64,000 nt of DNA from Rikenellaceae bacterium (GTDB taxonomy: Bacteria; Bacteroidota; Bacteroidia; Bacteroidales; Rikenellaceae): positions 1 to 64,000 of the forward strand of contig JAJQEF010000024.1 in the NCBI GenBank assembly GCA_021201795.1. The letters are read 5' to 3'. Both the position numbers and the translations under genes were made by a program. The notes under the pieces are model-generated. The model was not told where the DNA came from and searched no databases. It saw only the letters and a program-made list of their open reading frames with translations. Of this stretch, positions 17,239-25,928 are shown in pieces. How positions within the stretch are numbered: position 1 is the first letter of the stretch; each line of letters starts with the position of its first letter.

Positions 17239-18648
17239 TTATTTAATCTGGATCTTCCTTTCTATTTCATCTATATGCTGCCTGAAATCTTTATCGGTCT
17301 CTAAAAGATTAGTAACCGCCTTGCACGCATGAAGCACCGTAGCATGATTTTTATTTCCTATAGCGCTGCCAATAGCCGTAAGGGGAAGTTTGGTGTGATT
17401 TTTACTAAGGTACATAGCGATCTGTCTTGCCTGTGCTATTTCCCTCGTTCTGCGTTTTGAATTGAATTTTTCCTCATCCAGGTTAAAGTGCTTACACACC
17501 TCTTTACATATATTATCGATAGTAATTTCTTTTCTGGTATATTTCACGTATACCTTAAGAATTTCCCGTGCAAGAGGCACGGTTATTTTTTTATTGAGGA
17601 AGGAAGCGTTCGCTATAAGAGAAGACAATGCTCCTTCTATTTCACGAACATTAGCAGTAATATTTTCTGCCATGAATTCGATCACATCATCAGGAAGCTC
17701 GGCAGACAATCTCTTGGCCTTATTTTTAATGATTTTGATCTTAGTATTGTAATCCGGATTCACTATCTGTGTAGACAATCCCCATTTGAATCTGGTAATT
17801 AACCTTTGTTCGACGTCTTTCAATTCGACGGGAGGTCTATCCGAAGTTATTATCAACTGCTTGAAAGAAAGATGCAGATGGTTGAATATATTGAAGAAAG
17901 TATTCTGCGTTTTTTCTTTACCGGCTAATTCCTGAATATCATCGATAATAAGCACATCTATCATTTGATAGAAATGAATAAAGTCGTTAAGCTCTCCTTT
18001 CGTCGCAGCATTTTGAAACTGTGCTTGGAATTTATTCGTACTTACGTAAAGTACCTTAAGGTCAGGATAACGCTGGTTTACTTCTATTCCTATCGCCTGC
18101 GCGATATGCGTCTTTCCGACCCCTGAATCTCCATAAATAAATAAAGGATTGAACGGTGTTCGTCCCGGATTCACGGCAACGGCAAGGCCTGCCGAACGGG
18201 TAAGACGATTACACTCCCCTTCGATGAAAGTATCGAAATTATAGTTGGAATTAAGTTGTGGATCGATAGTGATTTTTCTTAAACCAGGTATGGCGAACGG
18301 ATTCCACTCTTTTACGTTAGGCTGGGTATTATACCCAGCAGTATTGGAAGGTTCGTTGGTTTTATTATCTTTGACCCCCATAGGGACAGAATACCGGAGG
18401 CAAGTTTTGACTCCGAATAATTTCTGTATGATAGGACGGAGAAAAGGTATGTAGTTCCGTTCTATATGGCTGACATAGCTTTTGTCGGGTACACGTAATT
18501 TTAATATCGTACCGTCAAAATCAACCGGTACGATAGGTTTAAACCATTTCGTGAACTCTTCAGAGGTCGTCTGTTCTTTTATCTGGTTCAGACAAACCTG
18601 CCATGCATCCATATAACTACTATTATTACTTACTTTATCCGTCAGCAT
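17239..18648 (-). CDS. dnaA: Chromosomal replication initiator DnaA
   Basis: Binds DnaA boxes and opens the origin. Starting from the ATG at 18648 it has 469 residues. An upstream in-frame start would add 18 hydrophobic residues unlike the family. Domain I spans about 10-85. The AAA+ domain has Walker A GDSGVGKTH near 171 and Walker B LIIDDIQ near 232. The C-terminal domain IV has the DNA-binding helix-turn-helix with NHATVLHACK. The adjacent gaps hold no cluster of TTATCCACA-like boxes, so the replication origin is probably elsewhere. Confidence 0.97.
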   Translation of the reverse strand: MLTDKVSNNSSYMDAWQVCLNQIKEQTTSEEFTKWFKPIVPVDFDGTILKLRVPDKSYVSHIERNYIPFLRPIIQKLFGVKTCLRYSVPMGVKDNKTNEPSNTAGYNTQPNVKEWNPFAIPGLRKITIDPQLNSNYNFDTFIEGECNRLTRSAGLAVAVNPGRTPFNPLFIYGDSGVGKTHIAQAIGIEVNQRYPDLKVLYVSTNKFQAQFQNAATKGELNDFIHFYQMIDVLIIDDIQELAGKEKTQNTFFNIFNHLHLSFKQLIITSDRPPVELKDVEQRLITRFKWGLSTQIVNPDYNTKIKIIKNKAKRLSAELPDDVIEFMAENITANVREIEGALSSLIANASFLNKKITVPLAREILKVYVKYTRKEITIDNICKEVCKHFNLDEEKFNSKRRTREIAQARQIAMYLSKNHTKLPLTAIGSAIGNKNHATVLHACKAVTNLLETDKDFRQHIDEIERKIQIK

Positions 18649-18803
18649 TTTCTTGTTGTTTTTCACATGTAAAATTGTGCATATTTTAATTAAAAAAAAC
18701 ATGGAACATTGTTGTTTTTTCAGATAAAATTTCTATGTAAATAGCAGTGCCATTTTTTAAGGATTATTTAAAAGACTGAAAGTGAGATTTTATATTTTTT
18801 TTA

Positions 18804-18836
18804 TACATTTGTAAAAGCCGAGAAACTCCCGGCTTG
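18804..18836 (+). promoter_or_regulatory. -7 box and leader hairpin upstream of the phosphosugar mutase
   Basis: TACATTTG (18804-18811) fits TAnnTTTG. The predicted start falls at a hairpin AAGCCG (18815-18820) / CGGCTT (18830-18835), followed by GTTAT-TTT-ATAAC. The transcript would therefore carry a 5' stem-loop about 50 bases before the ATG. It could equally be a terminator for transcription coming from the left. Confidence 0.4.
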
Positions 18837-18884
18837 TTATTTTTATAACAGTATTTTTTAAAGAAAACTATAATTATTTAAATA

Positions 18885-20624
18885 ATGAAAAGTGAATTGG
18901 ATATTTTAGTGGAGAAAAAAGTCCACGACTGGTTAAGTGTTGAATATGATAAGGTTACACGTGAAAAAGTTCAGTGGATGATTGATAATGACCATATGGA
19001 GCTTGTAGAATCATTTTACAAAAACTTAGAATTCGGAACAGGTGGACTACGGGGCATTATGGGCGTTGGTACCAATCGTATGAATATCTATACAGTTGCT
19101 ATGGCAACACAGGGTTTAGCGAATTATTTAGTGTCACAATTCAAAGGTCAGGAGATAAAAGTAGCCATTGCGCACGACAGCAGGAACAACAGTGCGCTCT
19201 TCGCAAGGAAAACAGCGGAAATTTTTGCAGCGAATGGATTTACCGTATATCTTTTCGATTCTTTAAGGCCTACCCCAGAACTGAGTTTCACCATAAGGGA
19301 GCTTGGATGCAAGAGCGGAGTCGTCGTTACGGCATCCCATAACCCTAAGGAATACAATGGATATAAGGCATATTGGGAAGACGGTGCACAGGTAACTTCT
19401 CCGCATGATAAAAATATTATTAATGAGGTCAACAAAATAACTTCACTTACTCAGGTCAAATCTACTGGGGGAGAAAACAATATTATAATAATAGGAGAAA
19501 AAATTGATAATATATATATAGAAAAACTAAAAACCCTTATGCTGTCTCCGGAAGCTGTGAAAGAACACGGGGATATGAAGATAGTTTATACACCGATACA
19601 TGGAACCGGATACAAGTTACTTCCGCGTTTCTTGCAGGAGGTAGGGTTTAAAAACGTTTCATTGGTCCCGGAACAGGAAATTCCCGATGGAAATTTCCCG
19701 ACAGTATTTTCTCCGAATCCAGAGGAGAAATCCGCACTACAGATGGCTATAGATCTTGCAGTAAAAGAGAATGCAGAACTTGTATTGGCAACTGATCCTG
19801 ATGCGGACCGCGTGGGAATAGCAATTAAAAATGACAAAAACGAATTCATTCTTGTAAATGGAAACCAGACCGCATCTTTACTTACCTATTATTTATTGCG
19901 CAGATGGAACGACCTTGGAAAACTAACAGGAAAAGAATTCATCGTTAAGACCATTGTAAGTTCTGAAATACTTGAAAAAATAGCCGACGGCTTCGGAGTT
20001 AAATATTACAATGTGCTGACGGGATTTAAGTACATTGCAGAAATTATACGCGAACAGGAAGGAAAAACAAAATTCATCGGAGGAGGAGAAGAAAGCTACG
20101 GATATCTTGTGGGGGATTTTGTACGCGACAAGGATGCAATAATAAGTTCCGCAATTATTGCAGAAGCAGCTGCATGGGCTAAAACCCAAGGTATGTCCTT
20201 ATATGATCTTCTGAAAGAAATGTATATCCAATATGGTTTCTATAAAGAATCCCTTATATCAATAGTAAGAAAAGGCAAGAAAGGAAGTGAAGAGATACAG
20301 AAAATGATGACCGATCTCCGTGCAAATCCACCTAAAACTATTCTCGGTTCACCTGTTATCGAGATCCGCGACTGTGAAACACAGAAAATCATCAATGTTA
20401 AAAACGGTACGCTACGTGAAACCGGACTTCCTAAAAGCAATGTATTACAATTCCTGACTGAAGACAATACGATAGTTTCAGCACGTCCGTCAGGCACCGA
20501 ACCTAAAATAAAATTCTATTTCGGGGTAAGGGAAGAATTATGCTGCAAAGAAAAATTCCATGAAGTAGACTCGGTACTGGACCAAAAAATTGAGAATATA
20601 AAAAAAGAAATGAACCTAATATAA
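18885..20624 (+). CDS. Phospho-sugar mutase (phosphoglucomutase/phosphomannomutase)
   Basis: A 579-residue alpha-D-phosphohexomutase. The phosphoserine loop TASHNP has S151, the Mg-binding loop DPDADR starts at D304, the sugar-binding loop GGGEESYGY lies near 400, and the phosphate-binding RPSGTEPKIKFY lies near 537. The length suits the PgcA/PGM2-like branch that interconverts glucose-1-phosphate and glucose-6-phosphate. Mannose or deoxyribose phosphates remain possible. It is followed after 7 bases by the glucosaminidase, so it likely feeds cell-envelope sugar supply. Confidence 0.93.
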   Translation: MKSELDILVEKKVHDWLSVEYDKVTREKVQWMIDNDHMELVESFYKNLEFGTGGLRGIMGVGTNRMNIYTVAMATQGLANYLVSQFKGQEIKVAIAHDSRNNSALFARKTAEIFAANGFTVYLFDSLRPTPELSFTIRELGCKSGVVVTASHNPKEYNGYKAYWEDGAQVTSPHDKNIINEVNKITSLTQVKSTGGENNIIIIGEKIDNIYIEKLKTLMLSPEAVKEHGDMKIVYTPIHGTGYKLLPRFLQEVGFKNVSLVPEQEIPDGNFPTVFSPNPEEKSALQMAIDLAVKENAELVLATDPDADRVGIAIKNDKNEFILVNGNQTASLLTYYLLRRWNDLGKLTGKEFIVKTIVSSEILEKIADGFGVKYYNVLTGFKYIAEIIREQEGKTKFIGGGEESYGYLVGDFVRDKDAIISSAIIAEAAAWAKTQGMSLYDLLKEMYIQYGFYKESLISIVRKGKKGSEEIQKMMTDLRANPPKTILGSPVIEIRDCETQKIINVKNGTLRETGLPKSNVLQFLTEDNTIVSARPSGTEPKIKFYFGVREELCCKEKFHEVDSVLDQKIENIKKEMNLI

Positions 20625-20631
20625 GCCTATT

Positions 20632-21591
20632 ATGCCGGTGTACAGAATCTTTTTAACGTTAATATTTACTTTTTCCGTAATTAATTTATCTTTTTCACAA
20701 AGAATATCACGTGAGGAATATATACTTAAATATAAAGAAGTAGCCATAGAGCATATGGAGATTTACGGTATACCGGCAAGTATAAAAATGGCCCAGGCGA
20801 TTCTGGAATCCGATTGCGGCAACAGCCGTCTTGCAAGGGAAGCGAACAACCATTTTGGAATAAAATGCCGAAATGACTGGAAAGGAGAAACGATACGGCA
20901 TAACGACGACGCAAAGAACGAATGTTTCAGGGTATATGAATCCGTAGAAGATTCTTTTCAGGATCATTCCGATTTTCTCGATAATTCACCGAGGTATAAT
21001 TCTCTTTTCGACCTGAAACCCGATGACTACAGAGCTTGGGCACATGGTTTGAAGCAGGCAGGGTATGCTACGAATCCTAACTATGCGAATTTACTTATTA
21101 CCCTCATAGAGGAAAATAATCTCTATTTGCTGGATCAGGGAGTAAATGTAACATATAGCGATATACGTAAAAAAAGGGAACAAATCTCGGATTCGTATGG
21201 CTCGGCTAAGGTTAATGTCGATAACTACACCGTAATGATCGACCGATCGAGCGGGTTGAGAACCGGATATAACAATGGCGTTCCGTATATTCTTGCGAAT
21301 AACGGCGATAACATGAGATCCGTAGCTAAGGCAGTGGGGATCAGTGAGAAAAAATTAAGGAAATACAACGATCTGCCATATTCCATACCTATTTCGGAAG
21401 GCGATGCGTTATACATTAAACGTAAGAAGAAAAAATCCGAGAATGGATATCTCCTTTATCAGGTACAGGAAGGAGATACGATGCACGGAATTTCCCGGAA
21501 ATTCGGTATCAGATTGAAGAACCTTTACAGGATAAACGGAATGACGGAAAGTGATTCGATCAATCCGGGTTTGCAAGTGAGATTAAGATAA
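20632..21591 (+). CDS. Secreted glucosaminidase with C-terminal LysM
   Basis: A signal peptide (residues 1-23, ending LSFSQ) is followed by a peptidoglycan hydrolase domain of the endo-beta-N-acetylglucosaminidase family (residues about 28-165). The likely catalytic Glu is E59 in AILESDCGNS, with the typical NHFGIKCR and YATNPNYA motifs. Two LysM-like segments follow, a weak one at about 205-260 and a clear one at about 275-319 (YQVQEGDTMHGISRKFGI). It probably cleaves peptidoglycan glycan strands in the periplasm during growth or division. Confidence 0.93.
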   Translation: MPVYRIFLTLIFTFSVINLSFSQRISREEYILKYKEVAIEHMEIYGIPASIKMAQAILESDCGNSRLAREANNHFGIKCRNDWKGETIRHNDDAKNECFRVYESVEDSFQDHSDFLDNSPRYNSLFDLKPDDYRAWAHGLKQAGYATNPNYANLLITLIEENNLYLLDQGVNVTYSDIRKKREQISDSYGSAKVNVDNYTVMIDRSSGLRTGYNNGVPYILANNGDNMRSVAKAVGISEKKLRKYNDLPYSIPISEGDALYIKRKKKKSENGYLLYQVQEGDTMHGISRKFGIRLKNLYRINGMTESDSINPGLQVRLR

Positions 21592-21600
21592 AAGATAATT

Positions 21601-22290
21601 ATGGAAAATGAATCGATGGGAATGCGTAAGCATATCCTGGAAAAAATAGAAGTCAAAGCTAATATTGAACAGGCAATATTCGACAATACTTTTAACGTTT
21701 TTCTTGAGTTAAAGGATATCCTTCACGAAATGTCGTCGGAAATCGATGACGCTCTCGAAGGAAGGGACAAACGTATAAAGATCGAATACAGGGACCGGGG
21801 AAAATTCGAAGCTCAACTTCAGATCGCAGCGGATACTCTTATATTCAGCATGCATACGAATGTGTTTCGTTTTAACCGGGAACATATGATATGGCAGAAT
21901 TCGTATGTATCCAATGAGCATCTTAACGGGTACTGCGGAATTATAAATATATATAACTTCTTATCCGATTCTTTTAAATACAACAGAAATGCAGATGAAG
22001 GATATCTCATAGGAAGGATTTTTATCAACCGTGAAAATCATTATTGCGTTGAAGGGAAACGCCAGCTGCATTATAAACATAACGACTTCGGGTCTAAAAC
22101 CATGGATAGGGAAGGATTGATTAACATTGTCGAAATGGCAATACAATATACCCTTGATTTCGATTTGCTGGTTCCGCAGTACGACTCTATTAAAATCGTA
22201 TCAGTAGACCAGCTGAATACGAAAATTGAGAACTCCAAAATGCAGACTGGTAAACGCTTAGGCTACAAATTTAATTCCGACGATATTTAA
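21601..22290 (+). CDS. Conserved hypothetical protein
   Basis: A 229-residue soluble protein I do not recognise. It is charged, has no signal peptide, membrane segment or nucleotide-binding motif, and is rich in aromatic residues in its middle (an FRFNREHMIWQN segment, then YCGIINIYNF). Base composition matches its neighbours and the frame is clean, so it is a real gene. It starts 9 bases after the glucosaminidase gene and its stop codon directly abuts the ATG of the DUF362 gene, so it belongs to this envelope-linked operon. Confidence 0.8.
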   Translation: MENESMGMRKHILEKIEVKANIEQAIFDNTFNVFLELKDILHEMSSEIDDALEGRDKRIKIEYRDRGKFEAQLQIAADTLIFSMHTNVFRFNREHMIWQNSYVSNEHLNGYCGIINIYNFLSDSFKYNRNADEGYLIGRIFINRENHYCVEGKRQLHYKHNDFGSKTMDREGLINIVEMAIQYTLDFDLLVPQYDSIKIVSVDQLNTKIENSKMQTGKRLGYKFNSDDI

Positions 22291-23862
22291 ATGAAACGAA
22301 TTTACTTCCTCTTAAAGGAAAAATACCACAAAAGCTTAAATAAAAAATTAACAGCAAAAGTTCTGTTCATTCTCATGTCTATTGCCGCTGTTTCATGGTT
22401 TCTTATCCTGGTCATTCCAAAACCATCCCGTGCTGCATATCCATGTATGCAGGCCGCCGCTCCGTTAATGTCATCTTTGGTAATATGGTTACTATCCGTA
22501 ACAGGAACATATCTGGCATTTAAAAAAATCGGACGTTTTTTACAAAGGAAAAAATATATGGCTGCCGTATCTTTATTAGTCATAGGTTTTGCCGGACTTT
22601 TTTTCTTACAGATCCGGAATTCCGGGTATGGAATATCACAAACTCCACAAAAACAGGCTCGTATGCACAACCCACCCAATACTCCGATAGGAGAAGGTAA
22701 GGGTATTTTCCCGGGAAGGGTAGCGTGGTCTCATGCACCGGGTGCTGCCCACTGGGACGGAGAGAACGGATTCTGGTTTGACGACAAATGGAACAGCCAG
22801 GAGAAAACCGACAGATTAGTGACCTCATCATTACTGTCGTTGACCGGTGCTGTAACCGAAAAAGAAGCATGGAATAAATTATTTATTCATTTCAATACAG
22901 AACATGGCAAAGGAAATACCGGATATAGATCGGGAGAAAAAATTGCTATAAAAATAAATCAGAACAATACTTCCTCGCATGACGACAGCGAAGAGTACAA
23001 CACTTCCCCTCATGTCTTATTATCGCTTCTAAGAAGTCTTGTGAACGAGGCCGGAGTTCCGCAACAATATATTACCGTTTGCGAACCGAGCCGCTTCATA
23101 ACGGATTATATGTTCGCTAAATGCTACGCGGAATTCCCGCAGGTTATTTACGTCGATTTCGAAGGTGGTAACGGAAGGACAAAATCAGAATATGTGGATA
23201 ATGCCATACCGTATTCGATCGATAACGGAAAATTAGCTCAGGGAATCGCAACCTGCATAATGGAAGCCGACTATCTAATCAATTCCGCACTCCTGAAAAT
23301 ACATTCTGGTCCTGGCGTTACGCTGACTGCAAAAAACTGGTATGGAGTAACCAACATCGATAAAGTCTGGAGAAACAATTCGCACGCAGGCTTTAACCAT
23401 GACAGATCCGGAAAAACGGCTTACAGAACTTTCGTGGATTTTATGGGGCACAAAGAACTGGGACAGAAAACGTTGCTTTATATTATCGACGGTTTATACG
23501 GTTCGCGCGATGTAAACGGCATACCTGCTCCAAAATGGAATATGGAGCCATTTAACGGGGATTGGGCAAATTCATTATTTATGTCGCAGAATGCTGTCGC
23601 CATAGACGCGGTCGGCCTCGACTTTCTCGCTAGCGAATGGCCGGAAGTTTCGAGCCTGAATTATTGCGACGCTTATCTTGTAGAAGCGGCCAGTATTCCG
23701 AATCCACCTTCAGGAACAGTATACGATCCTGAAAGGGATAATGTCCCTTTGAATTCTCCACTGGGAGTGATGGAACATTGGAATAATCCGATAGACAAGC
23801 AATACAGCAGGAATTTAGGCAAAACAGAAGGTATTGAGCTTATATATCGATCTATCGATTAG
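22291..23862 (+). CDS. Membrane protein with DUF362 domain
   Basis: A 523-residue protein with three N-terminal membrane segments (about 22-42, 52-72 and 86-106). A large extracytoplasmic DUF362 domain follows, seen in EKIAIKINQN, the LLRSLVNEAGVP helix, YLINSALLKIH and NAVAIDAVGLDFL. Many DUF362 proteins also have a 4Fe-4S ferredoxin part; none is visible here. The biochemical role is unknown. It begins immediately after the stop of the preceding gene and ends at a strong terminator. Confidence 0.82.
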   Translation: MKRIYFLLKEKYHKSLNKKLTAKVLFILMSIAAVSWFLILVIPKPSRAAYPCMQAAAPLMSSLVIWLLSVTGTYLAFKKIGRFLQRKKYMAAVSLLVIGFAGLFFLQIRNSGYGISQTPQKQARMHNPPNTPIGEGKGIFPGRVAWSHAPGAAHWDGENGFWFDDKWNSQEKTDRLVTSSLLSLTGAVTEKEAWNKLFIHFNTEHGKGNTGYRSGEKIAIKINQNNTSSHDDSEEYNTSPHVLLSLLRSLVNEAGVPQQYITVCEPSRFITDYMFAKCYAEFPQVIYVDFEGGNGRTKSEYVDNAIPYSIDNGKLAQGIATCIMEADYLINSALLKIHSGPGVTLTAKNWYGVTNIDKVWRNNSHAGFNHDRSGKTAYRTFVDFMGHKELGQKTLLYIIDGLYGSRDVNGIPAPKWNMEPFNGDWANSLFMSQNAVAIDAVGLDFLASEWPEVSSLNYCDAYLVEAASIPNPPSGTVYDPERDNVPLNSPLGVMEHWNNPIDKQYSRNLGKTEGIELIYRSID

Positions 23863-23866
23863 AAAT

Positions 23867-23899
23867 AAAAAAGCATTCTTTAAAGAATGCTTTTTTATT
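23867..23899. terminator. Bidirectional terminator between DUF362 and yitT-like genes
   Basis: AAGCATTCTTT (23871-23881) is perfectly self-complementary with AAAGAATGCTT (23882-23892) and has A and T tracts on either side. The stop codon of the yitT-like gene (23895-23897) sits inside the T tract. Confidence 0.9.
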
Positions 23900-24779
23900 T
23901 TGTCCTTAAAATTTCAAAACCTTCTCCATATACTCCGTTCACACTTCCGACCGAAATAAAAGCATCATGATCAAATTCTTTTATGATCTTATATATAGAT
24001 GAAGTTTCATTTTTCCGGCAAAGTATCATGAGAACTTTTTGTGGATTTTTGGTGTACCATCCTTTGCCTTCGAGAACGGTAACTCCGCGACCCAGCTGTG
24101 AAGTAACATGATCAGCTATAACATCGTACTTTTTTGAAATAATAAATATCTGGGATGACTGCTTATTTCCTGCAATTACGTAATCTATAGTATAACTATA
24201 TACCGCAATCAGAATAAAACCATAAATAATTACCGATATTTCCCTGAAAATAAAATAAGAAGAAAGTATTATAACCGTATCACAAACCATAATGATACGT
24301 CCGAAACTTATATTTCGATATTTATTAACGATCATTGCAACAATATCGCTTCCCCCAGTGCTTCCTCCTTGTGTAAAACACATTGCAACCCCTGTTCCGG
24401 ATACTGCTCCACCCAGAATAGCAGATAAAAGTTTATCGTCGGTGAGACCTAAAAATCCGGCATCCGGAAAAACCTGCTGTAAAAAAGACATCATAACCGA
24501 TATTCCCACGATCCCGTATATTGTTTTTGCACCGAACCGGAATCCTATCAGAAAGGAAGCAAGCGTCACTAACACCGCATTTATCAGGAAGAATAAAACT
24601 CCTACGGGAATCTTGCCTGTCGCATAAAATATCAATGTTGCCAGACCTGTAGCTCCTCCTCCGACAAGATTGGCCGGAATAATTACTGCCGTCCATGCAA
24701 AAGAGTAAAGAAAAAGTCCAACTGTTATGATAAGATAAGAGCGTACTTCCTTTAAAATTATATTTTTAAATGATCGCAT
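23895..24779 (-). CDS. YitT family membrane protein
   Basis: A 294-residue integral membrane protein with five or six hydrophobic helices in the first 200 residues, including the glycine-rich NLVGGGATGLATLIFY and CFTQGGSTGGSDIVAMI repeats of the YitT/DUF161 family. A cytoplasmic DUF2179 domain forms the last 80 residues. The transported substrate, if any, is not established for the family. A -7 box TATATTTG lies at 24868-24875 on the minus strand, about 90 bases upstream of the ATG. Confidence 0.88.
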   Translation of the reverse strand: MRSFKNIILKEVRSYLIITVGLFLYSFAWTAVIIPANLVGGGATGLATLIFYATGKIPVGVLFFLINAVLVTLASFLIGFRFGAKTIYGIVGISVMMSFLQQVFPDAGFLGLTDDKLLSAILGGAVSGTGVAMCFTQGGSTGGSDIVAMIVNKYRNISFGRIIMVCDTVIILSSYFIFREISVIIYGFILIAVYSYTIDYVIAGNKQSSQIFIISKKYDVIADHVTSQLGRGVTVLEGKGWYTKNPQKVLMILCRKNETSSIYKIIKEFDHDAFISVGSVNGVYGEGFEILRTK

Positions 24780-24883
24780 ATATTTAAATCTGAAATCCGG
24801 ATAATTATAAAATCAAATACAATGCTATAAATAATAATTTTCGACTTAATAAATTTTATTACGGATACAAATATAGTGAAAAA

Positions 24884-24962
24884 CCGGGGGCATAGGGAGG
24901 GAAATTCATATCCCGGAAAATTGCCAAGGTGCCTCATATTCGCTAAATATGGTGAAAGGCAA
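24884..24962. other. Structured intergenic element between rnz and yitT-like gene
   Basis: This 80-base stretch is richer in GC than other spacers and can fold into successive stems: CCGGG (24884-24888) with CCCGG (24912-24916), and TTGCC (24921-24925) with GGCAA (24958-24962) enclosing CATATT (24935-24940) / AATATG (24946-24951). No U tract follows on either strand. It could be a 3' processing element, an RNA or an old repeat. I do not recognise it. Confidence 0.3.
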
Positions 24963-24998
24963 GAACTGGAGATGTAATAAATTTAAGAATAATTAAAG

Positions 24999-25928
24999 TC
25001 AATCTTCATTTTTTATGTTGATATCGAATTGATCGCCTTCATTTGCAATCACTGTATTTGGAAAAATTTCTTTAGCCTCATTTTCAAAGAGGCTGAGATC
25101 CTTGTAGCGTGACGAAAAATGTCCCAATAAAAGTTCAGAGGCATTAGCTTGCAACGCGATTTTTGCAGCCTGCGTAGCAGTAGAATGGCCGGACAGCTTC
25201 GCAAGTTTTTTATCCATTTCAAGGTATGTGGATTCATGATAGAGCAAGTCCGTATTCTTTACTATTTCTCCGACTTTCGGCGAATAGGCGGTATCGCTGC
25301 AGTAAGCATAGGAACGGGGAGAATAGGGCACATATGTAACTTCCTTATTATTTAACACGGGTCCGTCTTCCATGATAATATTTTCTCCGTTCTTTAATGA
25401 GTGAAGCTGTGGAATAGTAAAATTAAAATTATCGACAGCTTCTTTTTTAATATTCCGCAAAGGTTGCTTTTCTTTAAAAAGAAAACCACATGAAGGAATT
25501 TTATGCCTTAGCGGAATCGTAAATACTTCCATGACTTTGTTTTCAAAGATCAGATCCGACGAACGTGCATTTATTTCCTTAAAAATTATTTCGAAATTAA
25601 GTCCCGGTTCAAAATGCTGAATGTGAAAGTCGATTATTTCTTTCAGCCCTTTTATTCCGAAAATATAAAGCGGAGTTCCTCTTTTAAGAAAATTCATGGT
25701 CGATATCAATCCGGGAAGACCGAATACATGATCCCCATGCTGATGGCTGATAAATATCGCCCGTAATTTCAGAGGATTTATCCCGTATTTACGCATTTGG
25801 ATTTGTGTTCCCTCTCCGCAATCGATCAAATAAAACTGCTCATATACATTAAGTATATGAGCAGAATTATATTTGCCTGGAGCCGGCATAGCCGACCCGC
25901 TGCCTAGTATCGTAACCCTAAAGGTCAT
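24999..25928 (-). CDS. rnz: Ribonuclease Z
   Basis: A zinc-dependent tRNA 3' endonuclease of the metallo-beta-lactamase fold, 309 residues. The motif SHQHGDH near residue 62 and the downstream GHSTA and GHFSSRY histidines supply the metal ligands, and the N terminus (GSGSAMPAPGKYNSA) is typical. Its ATG overlaps the rpsA stop by one base (TAATG), so it is translationally coupled to ribosomal protein S1. Confidence 0.95.
   Translation of the reverse strand: MTFRVTILGSGSAMPAPGKYNSAHILNVYEQFYLIDCGEGTQIQMRKYGINPLKLRAIFISHQHGDHVFGLPGLISTMNFLKRGTPLYIFGIKGLKEIIDFHIQHFEPGLNFEIIFKEINARSSDLIFENKVMEVFTIPLRHKIPSCGFLFKEKQPLRNIKKEAVDNFNFTIPQLHSLKNGENIIMEDGPVLNNKEVTYVPYSPRSYAYCSDTAYSPKVGEIVKNTDLLYHESTYLEMDKKLAKLSGHSTATQAAKIALQANASELLLGHFSSRYKDLSLFENEAKEIFPNTVIANEGDQFDINIKNED

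Noticed and set aside
18649..18702. Upstream start of dnaA at 18702
   Set aside because: It would add 18 hydrophobic, non-family residues; the ATG at 18648 gives a normal N terminus.
17140..18884. Replication origin next to dnaA
   Set aside because: No cluster of TTATCCACA-like boxes in the flanking gaps; isolated partial matches fall inside coding sequence.
24884..24905. G-quadruplex in the rnz-yitT spacer
   Set aside because: Only three G runs of three or more are present within a short distance, not four.
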